A stretch of DNA of 64,000 nt from Zasmidium citrigriseum (taxonomy: Eukaryota; Ascomycota; Dothideomycetes; Mycosphaerellales; Mycosphaerellaceae). Positions 54,986 to 64,000 of this stretch are shown one piece after another. The stretch's first letter is position 1. The number at the start of each line of letters is the position of its first letter. Under the pieces are notes generated by a model that saw only the letters and a list, made by a program, of their open reading frames with translations, had not been told where the DNA came from and made no database searches. Location of the stretch: positions 62,001 through 126,000 of the forward strand of contig NHNW01000033.1 of the NCBI GenBank assembly GCA_002786025.1. The letters are read 5' to 3'. The position numbers and the translations under genes were made by a program.

Positions 54986-56103
54986 CTACGCCCACGGCGA
55001 CGTCTTCGCCCGCTCCAACGCAATCTCGGTGTACTTGTCGAGATCCTGCTCCTTGGGCAAACCGATCAGCTCGTTGATGGTCCCCCGACGCGTCTCGAAA
55101 TCGCCATTGCCGTCCTTGTAGAAGATGCGTGTGTACATCATCTTCCCAAACCCTGCTCGGTCGCCCTGCTTCATGGCTTCGACTCCCTCTTTATAGCGCT
55201 TCTCGGATGGCTCGCTGCTGATCTTCCAGTCGCTCTCCTTCGTGCCCGTCACACGCAGCGCAGACGCGAACATCTCCTGTTGGTTGACAGTGAACGAGTT
55301 GACGTAGACCACCTGGTTGAAGAGCTCCTTGAGGCCTTTCTTGGAGCCATCGCCATCCAGCGGGAGACTCAAGACGCCGGCGATTGCACGACCAACCTGT
55401 ACTCGGTCAGTACGGGTAAGTACACCTGACTTTTTTCCAACTCACTTGTGGCCAGGTCGAGACGGAGATTCTGGTCCCTCCCTCATCGATCTTGGTGTAC
55501 TCTCGCTTGATGAGGTCGAATCCGAAGGCATACTACGATCAGATCAGCGAGTGGCCGAGCATTGCGGCAAGGTCGCCGCTCTTACATCGAATGCCAAGCT
55601 CCATTCATACCAGAAGCCGCAGCAGACCGTAAGGAAGGCAGAGCGACCATCTTTCTTGATCCTCTCTCGGAGGCCAGCCTGATGCTGGAAGATCGACACG
55701 TCTCGAACGACGCCCTCGTCGGCAGTGTCGGGGCTCCATCCATTCGGCAGAATCAACTTGACTCCGGCTTCCATAGCAGCGTCGACGATCTTGTCCTCAG
55801 TGTCTTTGGGAGCCATTACGCTGAGGGTGATGATCAAAACGTCCTGGCCTTTCAGCGCTTCAACGACCGTCTCTGGCTTCTCGTAGTCGACATCCTTGGT
55901 GGCGATGCCCTCCGGAAGCTTGCTCTGGCTATCGGCTCTCGTGAGTGCTGTGACGGTGTGCTTGCCAGTCTTGAGAAGCTCCTCGGCCATCGGCCGACCG
56001 CTTCTGCCACCAGCCTGAGGATTTCAGCATGTCAACGAGAAGAGTTGCTCATCAATGTTCGACTTACACCGACGATCGCGACCTTGGTGAGATAGTTCGA
56101 CAT
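54986..56103 (-). CDS. NmrA-like / isoflavone-reductase-like NAD(P)-binding protein
   Basis: Minus strand, exons 56103-56068 (12 codons), 56014-55586, 55532-55446 and 55396-54986, with introns of 53, 53 and 49 bp, all in phase, giving 320 residues. The dinucleotide motif is split by intron 1: 'VAIVG' then 'AGGRSGRPMAEELL', matching GxxGxxG. 'ALKGQDVLIITLSVMAP' and 'LILPNGWSPDTADEGVV' follow the usual NmrA-like pattern. The catalytic lysine of isoflavone reductases is not evident, which fits the regulatory or redox-sensing NmrA-like side of the family. Substrate unknown. Confidence 0.85.
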
Positions 56104-56780
56104 CTTCGCGACTCTTGGGGAAAGCTTGTTTGGTCTTATGTTCGATGTGCAGGGTATCGATCCTGTTCAGCTCGTCTCTTGATCCTGGAGCGAATTCGAG
56201 TTCTTTTATCCTCAAAGAGGCCTATTCAGCTGACGGCTTTAGAATCAATCGTTCCGCCCGGAGCGTCACACAAAGTCGGACTACGGGGATTGAACACCGA
56301 CATACGTGGGATGCACGACTGAGATCCATTACCCTTGACCTCCACACCAATGAACTCACAGTTTAGACGCCTCACTCGCGCCTTACCCCAGCTCGCAATC
56401 CTCCGCCAGACAAAGCTCTTTTGGACCGGGCCGGAGACGGGATTTAACCTCAGTTCGCTCCCAGCTGCCCTACAAATGGATGTTCTGGCTAGGGCTATGG
56501 ACATCTTTGAAACAGTATATGATGACATTGGAATTGGGATCCTTCGAAACAAGACAGGACCCGAACACATGAACGCCAAATTCCTATCGCCGAGGACGAG
56601 CGCATGAACAAAGAAGCCGCGTGCCTGGGATCTCAACTCGTCGTCATACAACATGATCAAAACAGCAGCTTGCAAAATTCGCTTTCCAATGACAGAACCT
56701 GGATGAGGGCAACGACAGGCATTGTTGTCTCTCGAAGTCCGTCTCTTGCTAACGGGATCATAGACAAGCCTTGCCATCGA
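56104..56780. other. Intergenic, no supported gene
   Basis: Between two minus-strand genes. A 183-codon minus-strand frame (56226-56777) and an overlapping plus frame at 56335-56607 lack motifs. I looked for a tRNA around 56280 on the minus strand because of a TTCAATC-like loop, but no cloverleaf forms. Confidence 0.5.
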
Positions 56781-57696
56781 CTACGCCCTGTATACGTTAT
56801 CTTTGCCTTCGGTGGTCGCAGAAGCATGGCTGTAAGACTGGCGTGGCGCCGTCCTCTTCTCTGCTCGCTGGACTCGGAAAGAGGTGAACAGCACGATCGG
56901 AGTCCCGACCGTCAAGAAGACGAATGCAACGACCACGCACCACAGAGCTGGACCAAAGGTGCTCTCCCATAGATCATAACCATGGAGTTCGTTGTTGTCG
57001 TTGTAATCGTCGAGCCTCTTTTTGACTATCCCGAATACCGTAAAGTCGATGCCAACAGCGACTACGGAGAAGATCCAGGCCAGGAAGGCGATGATCCCTC
57101 CAATCAAGGAGCCCGCGAATCCCGCTGCCATGGCTATAAAGGCTGCGATGAATGCCACGGCGCTTGCCACAGGGTGGAGTACCACTGCCGAGAACGCGAT
57201 CAACATCATATTCGACACCAAAGGAGAATTGATACCTCAGGGGACTTACTGGCATGAGTCAGAGTATCAGCAGCATCGCATTTCGCATTGCTTGGGTCTT
57301 GTTTGGTTGCGTTGTATGCCAGTTCGCAGATTGGATAGCCGACTCGTACGTCTAGACATTTGGCGGTATTGTTCCTGCAAGGAGAAGGTCATGAGATTTG
57401 CGACGTATTGTGTAGGGGGAGTGACTTACACGAAGTAGCAGCCGCCGAAGGTGCCCCATCGAATGGTGACTGGATTGTACTCCGCGCTCAGGTTGAAGTC
57501 CTCGCGAGCGTGCGGGCCGATGACCATGCTGAACAGGGGCAGGTCGTCGATGACTGGGGTGGTGATGGAGGCTATGGTGAGGAGGAGGGCTGCGATGAAG
57601 ATGAGGACTACGCCGAACCTATGAACTCATCTCATCAGCAGTGATATGAAGAAGGCGAGTCTGTTCTTACCAGTGGCTTCCGGTGGTGAGCTGCAT
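56781..57696 (-). CDS. SUR7/PalI-family membrane protein
   Basis: Minus strand, exons 57696-57671, 57618-57430, 57374-57250 and 57184-56781, with introns of 52, 55 and 65 bp, all in phase, giving 247 residues. The layout is the family's: TM1 'FGVVLIFIAALLLTIAS', an extracellular loop with 'IRWGTFGGCYFVNNTAKCL' and 'YPICELAYN', then three more membrane helices ('AVAFIAAFIAMAAGFAGS', 'GGIIAFLAWIFSVVAVGID', 'ALWCVVVAFVFLTVGTPIV') and a short cytoplasmic tail. Members include the eisosome protein Sur7 and the pH-signalling protein PalI/Rim9; this short tail is nearer Sur7-type proteins. N-glycosylation sites are present in the loop. Confidence 0.82.
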
Positions 57697-58451
57697 GTTG
57701 ACCTTCCAACGAAGACGTATGGACAGATCTGCGAACGAAAATGGACTCGATGCAACGAAAATCAGATGTGAGGGCAGTCTTGGTACTTGAACCTTTTCCC
57801 TACAATATCATTGGATTGTTTGCTACTCTTATGCTGCGCCGCAGAGTGGTACATGTTCCTGAACTTGCTTCTGGACTCCTATCAATGCCTTCGAGGTTCT
57901 GGATTGCGTTTGTGAACACAGTGACATGTGTGCGTCATGGCACTTGCAAGACAAGTGGAACAGGCGGAGCATGGTGCCACGCTGCACTGTGCTACATCCA
58001 TGTAGGTGTAAAAGCTTGCAAGGAAAGCCAGCACGAGGCGTCTTGTCACAACATTAAGCTCTCAAGTCGACCCAGTCTGGACAACATCCCAATCCGAGGC
58101 TCATACAACAGCTCAACTCAAGGACCTCTTCACATCGTTACCAGACTGCTGGAGCACGACGTTGGTAGCAGTAGGACGTGAGCGACCTTGCATGCGTTGT
58201 AGGTCTTCCACCACGCCACGGCTTGTTCAATGACAATGCATATGGATCACCGCGTGGATGAACAGGCGGAGCAATGTCGTGATCTTGAATGTTGATCTTT
58301 GCACGAAAGAGGCTGTCCTGATGTCGTGATCCAGGGCGTTGATCGTTCTGCGACTCTATGATTGTCATTTGAGTGCTGACTGGCAGGTACCTTGGTCACC
58401 TGAACACCACTCCATGCAGTGAATTCCCCTCACCCAGCCTCCCCATCCTCC
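57697..58451. other. Intergenic, no supported gene
   Basis: Upstream region of the SUR7/PalI gene and 3' flank of the glycosylase gene. A plus frame 57741-58181 has no recognisable motif or codon bias. Confidence 0.5.
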
Positions 58452-59354
58452 CTACCCTCCCCGCTCAACCTCCCCCCTCTCCCTCCTCCTTTGACTAACC
58501 CACTCCCCAAACGGCCTCCAAATCGCCTCCTTCTCAGCCGGCCTCAACCCCGCGGCTAATCCACTCGTCGCCGTCGCCACAAAAACCCACGCCCCCTCCC
58601 ACCCCTCCCCCTTCCCCATTTTCTCCTTCTCATCCTGCCACCCATACCGAAACTCCTCCTTCCTAATCCCCCGTCCATACCTCCACCGCCAAATCGCCTC
58701 CCAGATCCCTTTCCCCACGATACACACGCTCTCTGGCTTGAATTTTCGGATTTTCGCCTCGAGAATGGGTGTTCCTGCGCTCATCTCGGTTTTGGATAGT
58801 TCGCCGGCGTCTTTGGAGGGTCGCGAGACGATGTTGGTGTTTCCCATGCTGTATAGACGGGGGAGGTCGATGTCTTGCGAGGGTTGCAGGCGGACGTCTG
58901 TGCAGCCGGAGCTGTGGAGGAGTTTCCAGAAGAGGTTGGAGGGGTGCGCGTAGGCGTGGCCGGAGGTTGCGGTTTGGATCCCCGGGTTGAAACCTATGAA
59001 GATTGTTATGAGGTTTGGGGCCAGGATGTCGGTTAGGGAGGGGAGGTGGGCGTATTTTGAGGGTGGGGCGTATTTGGATGATTGCTTCTTGCGTTTTGGT
59101 GCTGGCGAGGAAGATGATGGCGGTGTTGAGTCTTCTGGAGGTCTTTTGCGAGTACTTCTGCGTATTGGCGAGGATAAGGCTTTTGTGGGTTCTTTTGACG
59201 AGTTGGCACTGTGTTTGAAGCGTTCCAGATTGGCCTTGAATGTGGCTGTTGAGGCGGCTGATGCTGCGGCGGTAGCCTCTGAACTCTCCGATTCTTTATA
59301 CTCATCAAACTCGTCATCAACTATGTGTTCTTCGTTGTCTCTCCCTTCATCCAT
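58452..59354 (-). CDS. G/T(U) mismatch-specific thymine-DNA glycosylase (TDG/MUG family)
   Basis: Single exon on the minus strand, 300 residues. Residues 1-100 are a disordered tail, acidic then basic with 'RRSTRKRPPED' and 'APKRKKQSSK', likely nuclear localisation and DNA contact. The MUG/TDG core has motif I 'FIGFNPGIQTATSGHAYAH' with Asn123, the residue that activates water in the family, 'NLFWKLLHSSGC', then 'GNTNIVSRPSKDAGELSK', and 'VATATSGLAAG', the loop that replaces the flipped base. The enzyme removes T or U mispaired with G after cytosine or 5-methylcytosine deamination (fission yeast Thp1 is a homologue). Sense-strand composition switches from C-rich to G-rich along the gene. Confidence 0.92.
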   Translation of the reverse strand: MDEGRDNEEHIVDDEFDEYKESESSEATAAASAASTATFKANLERFKHSANSSKEPTKALSSPIRRSTRKRPPEDSTPPSSSSPAPKRKKQSSKYAPPSKYAHLPSLTDILAPNLITIFIGFNPGIQTATSGHAYAHPSNLFWKLLHSSGCTDVRLQPSQDIDLPRLYSMGNTNIVSRPSKDAGELSKTEMSAGTPILEAKIRKFKPESVCIVGKGIWEAIWRWRYGRGIRKEEFRYGWQDEKEKMGKGEGWEGAWVFVATATSGLAAGLRPAEKEAIWRPFGEWVSQRRRERGEVERGG

Positions 59355-60102
59355 GGTTCAAACTAGGGTGTACTTGTCGATGAGCGGATTTCCCGGAAGC
59401 CGATGAGATCCTAGAGCAGAATATATGAGTCAACACCAGTTCCAAGTCTGCCTTGTAGGTCAATCAGTATTCGTGAGCTCTAGGAAGATCTTTGATGGTT
59501 CTTGAGGAAGAAGAGATGGTGGAAGGTAGGTTGGAGAGAGCGCATGGTCTGTGCGTCACATGGTGCCTAGGCCAGGCCTTCACATGCTCGCTAACCAAGA
59601 CGACAAGCAGATGAATGTATTCTTCATCGATCCCACTCACGGCCTTGTCTCTAGCATCTCCTCAATAGTCGTTCTTCGAAGATTGTGAGGTCTTGAAGGT
59701 GGGAGTGAAGTGAAGTGTCAGGCGGGGCACTCGCTAACCCGCCCACTGGCCCAACCCCTTGACTTTGGATGCACGCATCGCGTCTGCTCTCCACTTCACG
59801 CGTGCCGACAATCCATCATCACCACCACCTCAACATCATCTCCGCTATCACCTCCGTCTTCCCACCTTCCACCGCGACGTCCATCTAGACTTTGGCTGCC
59901 AAGCTTGGCAGCGCGATCGGCGAATCGAAATGCAGAACTTCCGGAGCCCTCACGCTGCCAGAAGAGGCCCAGGTACGAAACATCTCTGTCTTGAATTACT
60001 GCGCGCAAGACTGTTGGTGGGTTGGAGGCATTGTTCGTCTGTTTTGGCATACCTGCTACTTTCGCGACTGCCGCATGAGCCGGCGCATACACTTTCACCA
60101 CC
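59355..60102. other. Divergent intergenic region; possible first exon of Snf12-like gene
   Basis: Upstream of both the glycosylase (-) and the Snf12-like gene (+). A candidate first exon at 59930-59972 ('MQNFRSPHAARRGP', GTACGA donor) can splice to an acceptor ending at 60079 and stay in frame with the Snf12-like start codon; see that gene. Confidence 0.4.
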
Positions 60103-61678
60103 ATGAACATGGAACAAGCACGCGCGCATCGTCGCAAGATCAGTTTCGCTGACATGGAGCGCACCTGGCGCGCTGCAGGCCCTATGGTAGCTCCTCCTCA
60201 GGCGCATGCCGCCCAGCAACAAATGACCCAAGCACAATTGCAACAGCAACATCTCGACCAAATTCGCCGCCAAGACCACGCTCGACGACAGGCCAAGAAG
60301 CCCACCGATCGCGACATTCCAGACGACATCAGCGAGGCAGTAGTGGGAGATGGCGTTGAGAGGTATAAGAAGCTGCGCGAGACGGAGAGGAAGCTGGACG
60401 CTGTCATGATGCGCAAGAGGCTGGACATCAGCGATAACCTGCAGCGGAGGTATACCAGACGGGAGGGCATTTTGAGGATATGGATCTCGAATACCGCCGA
60501 AGGACAGCCGTGGCAGGTTATGGAGGAGGGCACGGGCAACGAGGACGGCATGTTTGAATTGGGCGAGAACCAGGCGACTTTCCGTGTCAAGATTGAAGGC
60601 AGATTACTGGATGAGCCGGAGGATGAGGAAGACAAGCCGCCGGAATCGCATCGACCACGCCTGAGCTCGTTCTTCAAGGCCATCACCATCGACTTCGACC
60701 GCGATCCGAATCTCCAGCCTGACGGCTTCAGCCAAATCGAATGGCGCAAACCACAAGCTGGCCAACAGAACCCGAATTTCGACCCGAACAGCCCCGAGGC
60801 TTCGTTCGATACGCTCGAGTTCACACGCAAGGCCGACGAGAATATGAACATTACCATCAACTTGACCCGTGAGGAGAAGAACGAGCGGTTCAAGCTGAGC
60901 CCGGAACTTGCCGAGATTCTCGATACTGAGGAAGAGGATCGCGCTGGTGCTGTCCAAGGCATCTGGGAATACTGCCGCGCCATGGGCCTGCAAGAGGATG
61001 ATGACAAGCGGAAAGTCGTCTGCGACGAGCCCTTGCGGAGGGTGAGTATTTCATCTTCATCTTCATGATCATTGGGTATGTGTGCTGACCGATTTAAAGC
61101 TATTCAAACAAGACCACGTCTACTTCCCCTACGTGCCAGATCTTCTGGTGCCACACCTCCAGCCTCTTCCGCCGATCCAGCTGCATTATACTATTCGCGT
61201 CGACAAGCCGTACATCACTGGCACCAAGGATCCCGAATCGCCATCCGAGGGAGAGGAGACCGAGGAGCAGAAGCCATGCAGACCCACCATCTACGACATC
61301 CGCGTGCCTATGCCAAACCCTCTCCTGCATCAGCTGACCAAATTCCACACTTCCAGAGCACATATCGGAGACCTCCAAACGATCGTTCGCACTGATGACG
61401 AGCTGGCATTGCTTGTCCAGAAGATCCACCAGACCAATGCTAAGCGCAAGTTCTACGACAACCTAGCCAAGGATCCTACATCTTTCGTCAAGCGATGGAT
61501 CAGCAGCCAGCAACGCGACCTGGAAGTCATCCTCGCTGAAGCTACCCGAGGTGGCGGCGAGGAAGCCACGAGTGAAGAGTTCCGCCGGGGTGGCCGAGAT
61601 GGTGTCTGGGGATCCGAGCTGGCAAGGGAAAGCGTTGGCCTGTGGCTGGCTCGTAATAGTAACTCAAAGGTACACTAG
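60103..61678 (+). CDS. SWI/SNF or RSC remodelling complex subunit, Snf12/Rsc6 (SMARCD) family
   Basis: Exons 60103-61041 and 61100-61678 join in phase through a 58-bp intron (GTGCTGACC branch site), giving 505 residues from the ATG at 60103. After a Gln/His-rich start, the family core begins at 'KKPTDRDIPDDISEAVVGDG' and 'RKLDAVMMRKRLDISDNLQR', then 'LRIWISNTAEGQPWQ'. The SWIB/MDM2-like part is at about 'AGAVQGIWEYCRAMGLQED' and 'LFKQDHVYFPYVPDLLVPHL'. Snf12, Rsc6 and fission yeast Ssr3 are stable structural subunits of chromatin remodellers; one gene often serves both complexes in filamentous fungi. The start may be further upstream: 59930-59972 spliced to 60080 would add 22 residues in frame. 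Confidence 0.9.
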
Positions 61679-62236
61679 AATGGTCTCGGGCAGAGTGTGG
61701 TTGTGCCACAGCCAACAAAAGAGCGACACGATTCTCACATCGATTATAGCTTCGGCCCGAGCTTGAGCTCTCATAGGGTACCAGGCGAGATCTTGAAAGC
61801 CATGAAGACTTTCTATCGCGGTTAGAAGGCCAGGGTTGACGAGCTGCCCGTGGAGAGCTGCAATGCAGGAGGGGATGGCCCTTGAGCTCGATGCTCCAGA
61901 CAGCCTTCGTGAAATGGGGCATTGGACCGGTTTGGAGGAGAAAGCGTTGCAGAGGAACCGGTACCTTGGCATGACAGGTCGGAGACAGTCGACTACTGTG
62001 TAAGATAGCAAGCCAGGGAGACGAAGAGAGTCTTGTCCGTGGATTGGAAAAGAAGATCGAGTTTCGAATGCGTCTCTCCCTCATTCAGTGTTTGCCGTTC
62101 TCCCGACCCTTCCTACGCAACAATGTCCACACTCAAATTCTGCGGCCATATCGCCTGATCGACCCATTCCACACCGTGTCCATCTCAAGTCGTCCTCCTA
62201 TGCCGTTCGCGTTCTGCTCGAGATTTTCCTGACCTG
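61679..62236. other. Convergent intergenic region, no supported gene
   Basis: Between two convergent 3' ends. Only short frames without motifs. Nothing else seen. Confidence 0.5.
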
Positions 62237-63919
62237 TCAATTAGTGTCCTTCTTTTCCTTCTCCTTTTCGCTCTTGCTACTCTGCTCAGCCTGCTGAATC
62301 ACTTCCTTTCCCACCCCGAGCTTTTCGAGAGCGCGCTTGAACTTTTTGCTCTCGATAAAATCTGTGTTGAGCTTCTCGTTTTGATCTTCCAACGCTCTTT
62401 TCTGATTTTCTAACTTTCTGTTCTTCTTCTGCTCATCGGCAAGGCTGTCGAAGTCTTCTGGGGATGTGCCTCTCAACTCCATGGTCTTCCTGAGGTCATC
62501 TAGCTCCCTTTTCAGCTGGTGGTTCTCCTGTCTGAGCACGGAGTCGGCTTGTTTTTGCTGCTGTTCGAAGGTCTGTTCACGCTGCTTCCCCTTGACATCA
62601 ATCTCTGCCTTGAAAGCAGCTATCTTCTTCGTGCGATCTTCCTCAGACAAAGAGTTAGGAAGCATGGCCAACTTGTTCAGAGAGGACCGATCGTCCAGCC
62701 CAGCGTTCATTGCTTCTTGGATTATGGGACGTGCTTCCCACTTGGTGTCGTCGGATGACTGGCAAACCCAGCGGTCTCGGAACTCTTCAATGATTCGCTC
62801 CCAGTGGTTGACGGCATCTTTGTCGTCCTGATCAGAAACTGTGAAAAGCTCCTTCAGCTTCGCAAGATCTCTTTTGCAGCGGTCTCCAATGCCTCCCCAG
62901 TCCTTCTCGTCTACCAGCTGAAACAGCTCCGCGTGCATGAGGCTGTTTCTTTTGGCGTATTCGTGGACCATGAAGATTGTTGTGTCTTCATCCCATGTGA
63001 GATCTTTGGCTGCTGATCGGATGAGACTGTGGCATGGTTTTTGATCATCATCCTGTTCTTTCACTTCTTCACGAAGTGTAGCCGCGGTATTTGTCCAAAG
63101 CTCTTGAATCAAAGGCGGGTTGGTGTCCAAGTCCTTCTCACTGATATAGTCACGAAGCTTCTTCAGCCTCTCAGCGAGGTAGTCACCGTACCTACATAGG
63201 ATTTGAAGCCGGTTGTATCGTACAGCGGAAGTGAGAAGATTGTTCAGAGCCGGTATATGACGTGCATCTGGGTGTCCTCTGAACATGAAAGTTTGCAAGC
63301 CTGTCAGCGTCCATTCGGCTTCCTCACGAAGCTCGACCATCTGGCATATTGCATTGAAAGCTCCTGCTATAAGCCATTCGTTTAATAGGAGGCGATCCCA
63401 CTGCGTTCCTTCCCCTGGCACAGGAGGGCTGTGGTATGAGAGGGCCGATGCCAACATACGCGGCAGCTTCTCTCGCTCATCATGGCCCAGCCCGTTCCAG
63501 ATTACAGCTCTCTGCTCAAGAGAATTGATGTATTTGACGACTCCAGACAGATCGGCGGGCAACGGACCATTCAACATCAGCTTTGTGGCAGTCACACTTG
63601 GCGAGATGTCAGGTTCGGCGTCGCTCCATGTTCGAGGACGAGGCGGAAACACGACTGCGTCTGGCTGTACTCCTGCTGTCGTAACGTTAAGTCTTGTTGG
63701 ATCTGTGGTGGTAGAGTCCTCTTCAGGAACGTCGCCGATGGCTGATCCTTCAGCGATGGAACATTTCAGTTGCTCTATAGCCGTCTGCATTAACATCCGT
63801 CGAATCCGCCTTTTTGCGACCGGCGCTTTCAGAAGGATAGCAATTTCATTCATTCTCTGCATAGATTTCCGTACACTCGGCTCTTCCAACGCCATTACAA
63901 GGCCAGCAAGTCCAGCCAT
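62237..63919 (-). CDS. Unknown protein with long C-terminal coiled coil
   Basis: Single exon on the minus strand, 560 residues from the ATG at 63919; an upstream exon beyond 63920 cannot be excluded so near the window edge. Residues about 100-390 are mixed helical ('LSGVVKYINSLEQRAVIWNG', 'EWLIAGAFNAICQMVELRE', 'LTSAVRYNRLQILCRYGDYL') and unfamiliar. From about residue 430 a charged coiled coil runs nearly to the end ('SVLRQENHQLKRELDDLRKT', 'NRKLENQKRALEDQNEKL'), followed by a Lys/Glu tail. I do not recognise the family. The leucine-rich repeat-like helices may be a scaffold, which is inference. Confidence 0.72.
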   Translation of the reverse strand: MAGLAGLVMALEEPSVRKSMQRMNEIAILLKAPVAKRRIRRMLMQTAIEQLKCSIAEGSAIGDVPEEDSTTTDPTRLNVTTAGVQPDAVVFPPRPRTWSDAEPDISPSVTATKLMLNGPLPADLSGVVKYINSLEQRAVIWNGLGHDEREKLPRMLASALSYHSPPVPGEGTQWDRLLLNEWLIAGAFNAICQMVELREEAEWTLTGLQTFMFRGHPDARHIPALNNLLTSAVRYNRLQILCRYGDYLAERLKKLRDYISEKDLDTNPPLIQELWTNTAATLREEVKEQDDDQKPCHSLIRSAAKDLTWDEDTTIFMVHEYAKRNSLMHAELFQLVDEKDWGGIGDRCKRDLAKLKELFTVSDQDDKDAVNHWERIIEEFRDRWVCQSSDDTKWEARPIIQEAMNAGLDDRSSLNKLAMLPNSLSEEDRTKKIAAFKAEIDVKGKQREQTFEQQQKQADSVLRQENHQLKRELDDLRKTMELRGTSPEDFDSLADEQKKNRKLENQKRALEDQNEKLNTDFIESKKFKRALEKLGVGKEVIQQAEQSSKSEKEKEKKDTN

Positions 63920-64000
63920 TCTCGTTTCGTGCAATTAGCAGTCCCTTCGTGAGTGTCGTCCAAAAGAGAAAAGTCGACAAGAGCAGTATTCGAATCGATG
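63920..64000. other. Window edge upstream of unknown gene
   Basis: 81 bp of presumed promoter or leader of the minus-strand gene. Nothing recognised. Confidence 0.4.

Noticed and set aside
56226..56345. Possible tRNA on the minus strand near 56280
   Set aside because: Only a TTCAATC-like loop is present; T-stem, anticodon arm and acceptor stem do not pair.
60198..61007. 269-codon minus-strand Ser-rich frame
   Set aside because: Antisense to the Snf12-like exon, which has clear conserved motifs.

Overview
The window reads as nuclear DNA of a filamentous ascomycete (Pezizomycotina, most likely Dothideomycetes; the lineage is my inference). Genes are dense on both strands. Introns are mostly 44-80 bp with GT..AG ends and CTRAC-like branch points. 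The protein set is fungal: a PTH11/rhodopsin-like receptor, a Zn2Cys6 regulator, a SUR7/PalI protein, an NmrA-like protein and small 'LPAELR' (2EXR-like) proteins. I see no rRNA, tRNA, intact transposon, CRISPR array or virus. All gene models below were spliced by eye, and joins were checked for reading phase.

Layout. 0-5.6 kb: no convincing gene. 5.6-12.95 kb (+): DUF1479-type oxygenase, GFA-domain protein, three short or damaged 2EXR-like genes, a class-C beta-lactamase-fold protein. 14.3-14.6 kb: degenerate tandem repeat. 14.8-18.5 kb (+): unknown coiled-coil protein and bleomycin hydrolase. 18.6-22.8 kb: L-arabinitol 4-dehydrogenase-like enzyme (-) and a secreted GH43 glycosidase (+). 23.3-26.9 kb (+): UBE2C-type E2 and nucleoporin Nsp1. 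27.3-30.2 kb (+): three intact 2EXR-like genes. 30.7-32.4 kb (+): TFIIA large subunit. 33.4-39.8 kb (-): unknown conserved protein, SnoaL-like protein, RING protein, with a gene-poor stretch at 35.8-38.1 kb holding coding-like fragments. 40.9-47.8 kb (+): Sds3-like deacetylase-complex subunit, PTH11-like receptor, Zn2Cys6 factor. 47.8-50.6 kb: decayed fragments sharing a short repeat. 50.6-59.4 kb (-): DHA2-type MFS pump, BTB protein, NmrA-like reductase, SUR7/PalI protein, thymine-DNA glycosylase. 60.1-61.7 kb (+): Snf12/Rsc6-like remodeller subunit. 62.2-63.9 kb (-): unknown coiled-coil protein.

Most genes are unrelated housekeeping or regulatory genes. Two neighbourhoods could be functional units: the arabinitol dehydrogenase plus GH43 enzyme (side-chain polysaccharide use), and the receptor, Zn2Cys6 factor and MFS pump at 44-52.4 kb. 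No secondary-metabolite backbone enzyme is present. The most unusual global feature is that many genes are C-rich on the sense strand in their 5' half and switch to G-rich near the 3' end. No clearly new multi-gene system was found.
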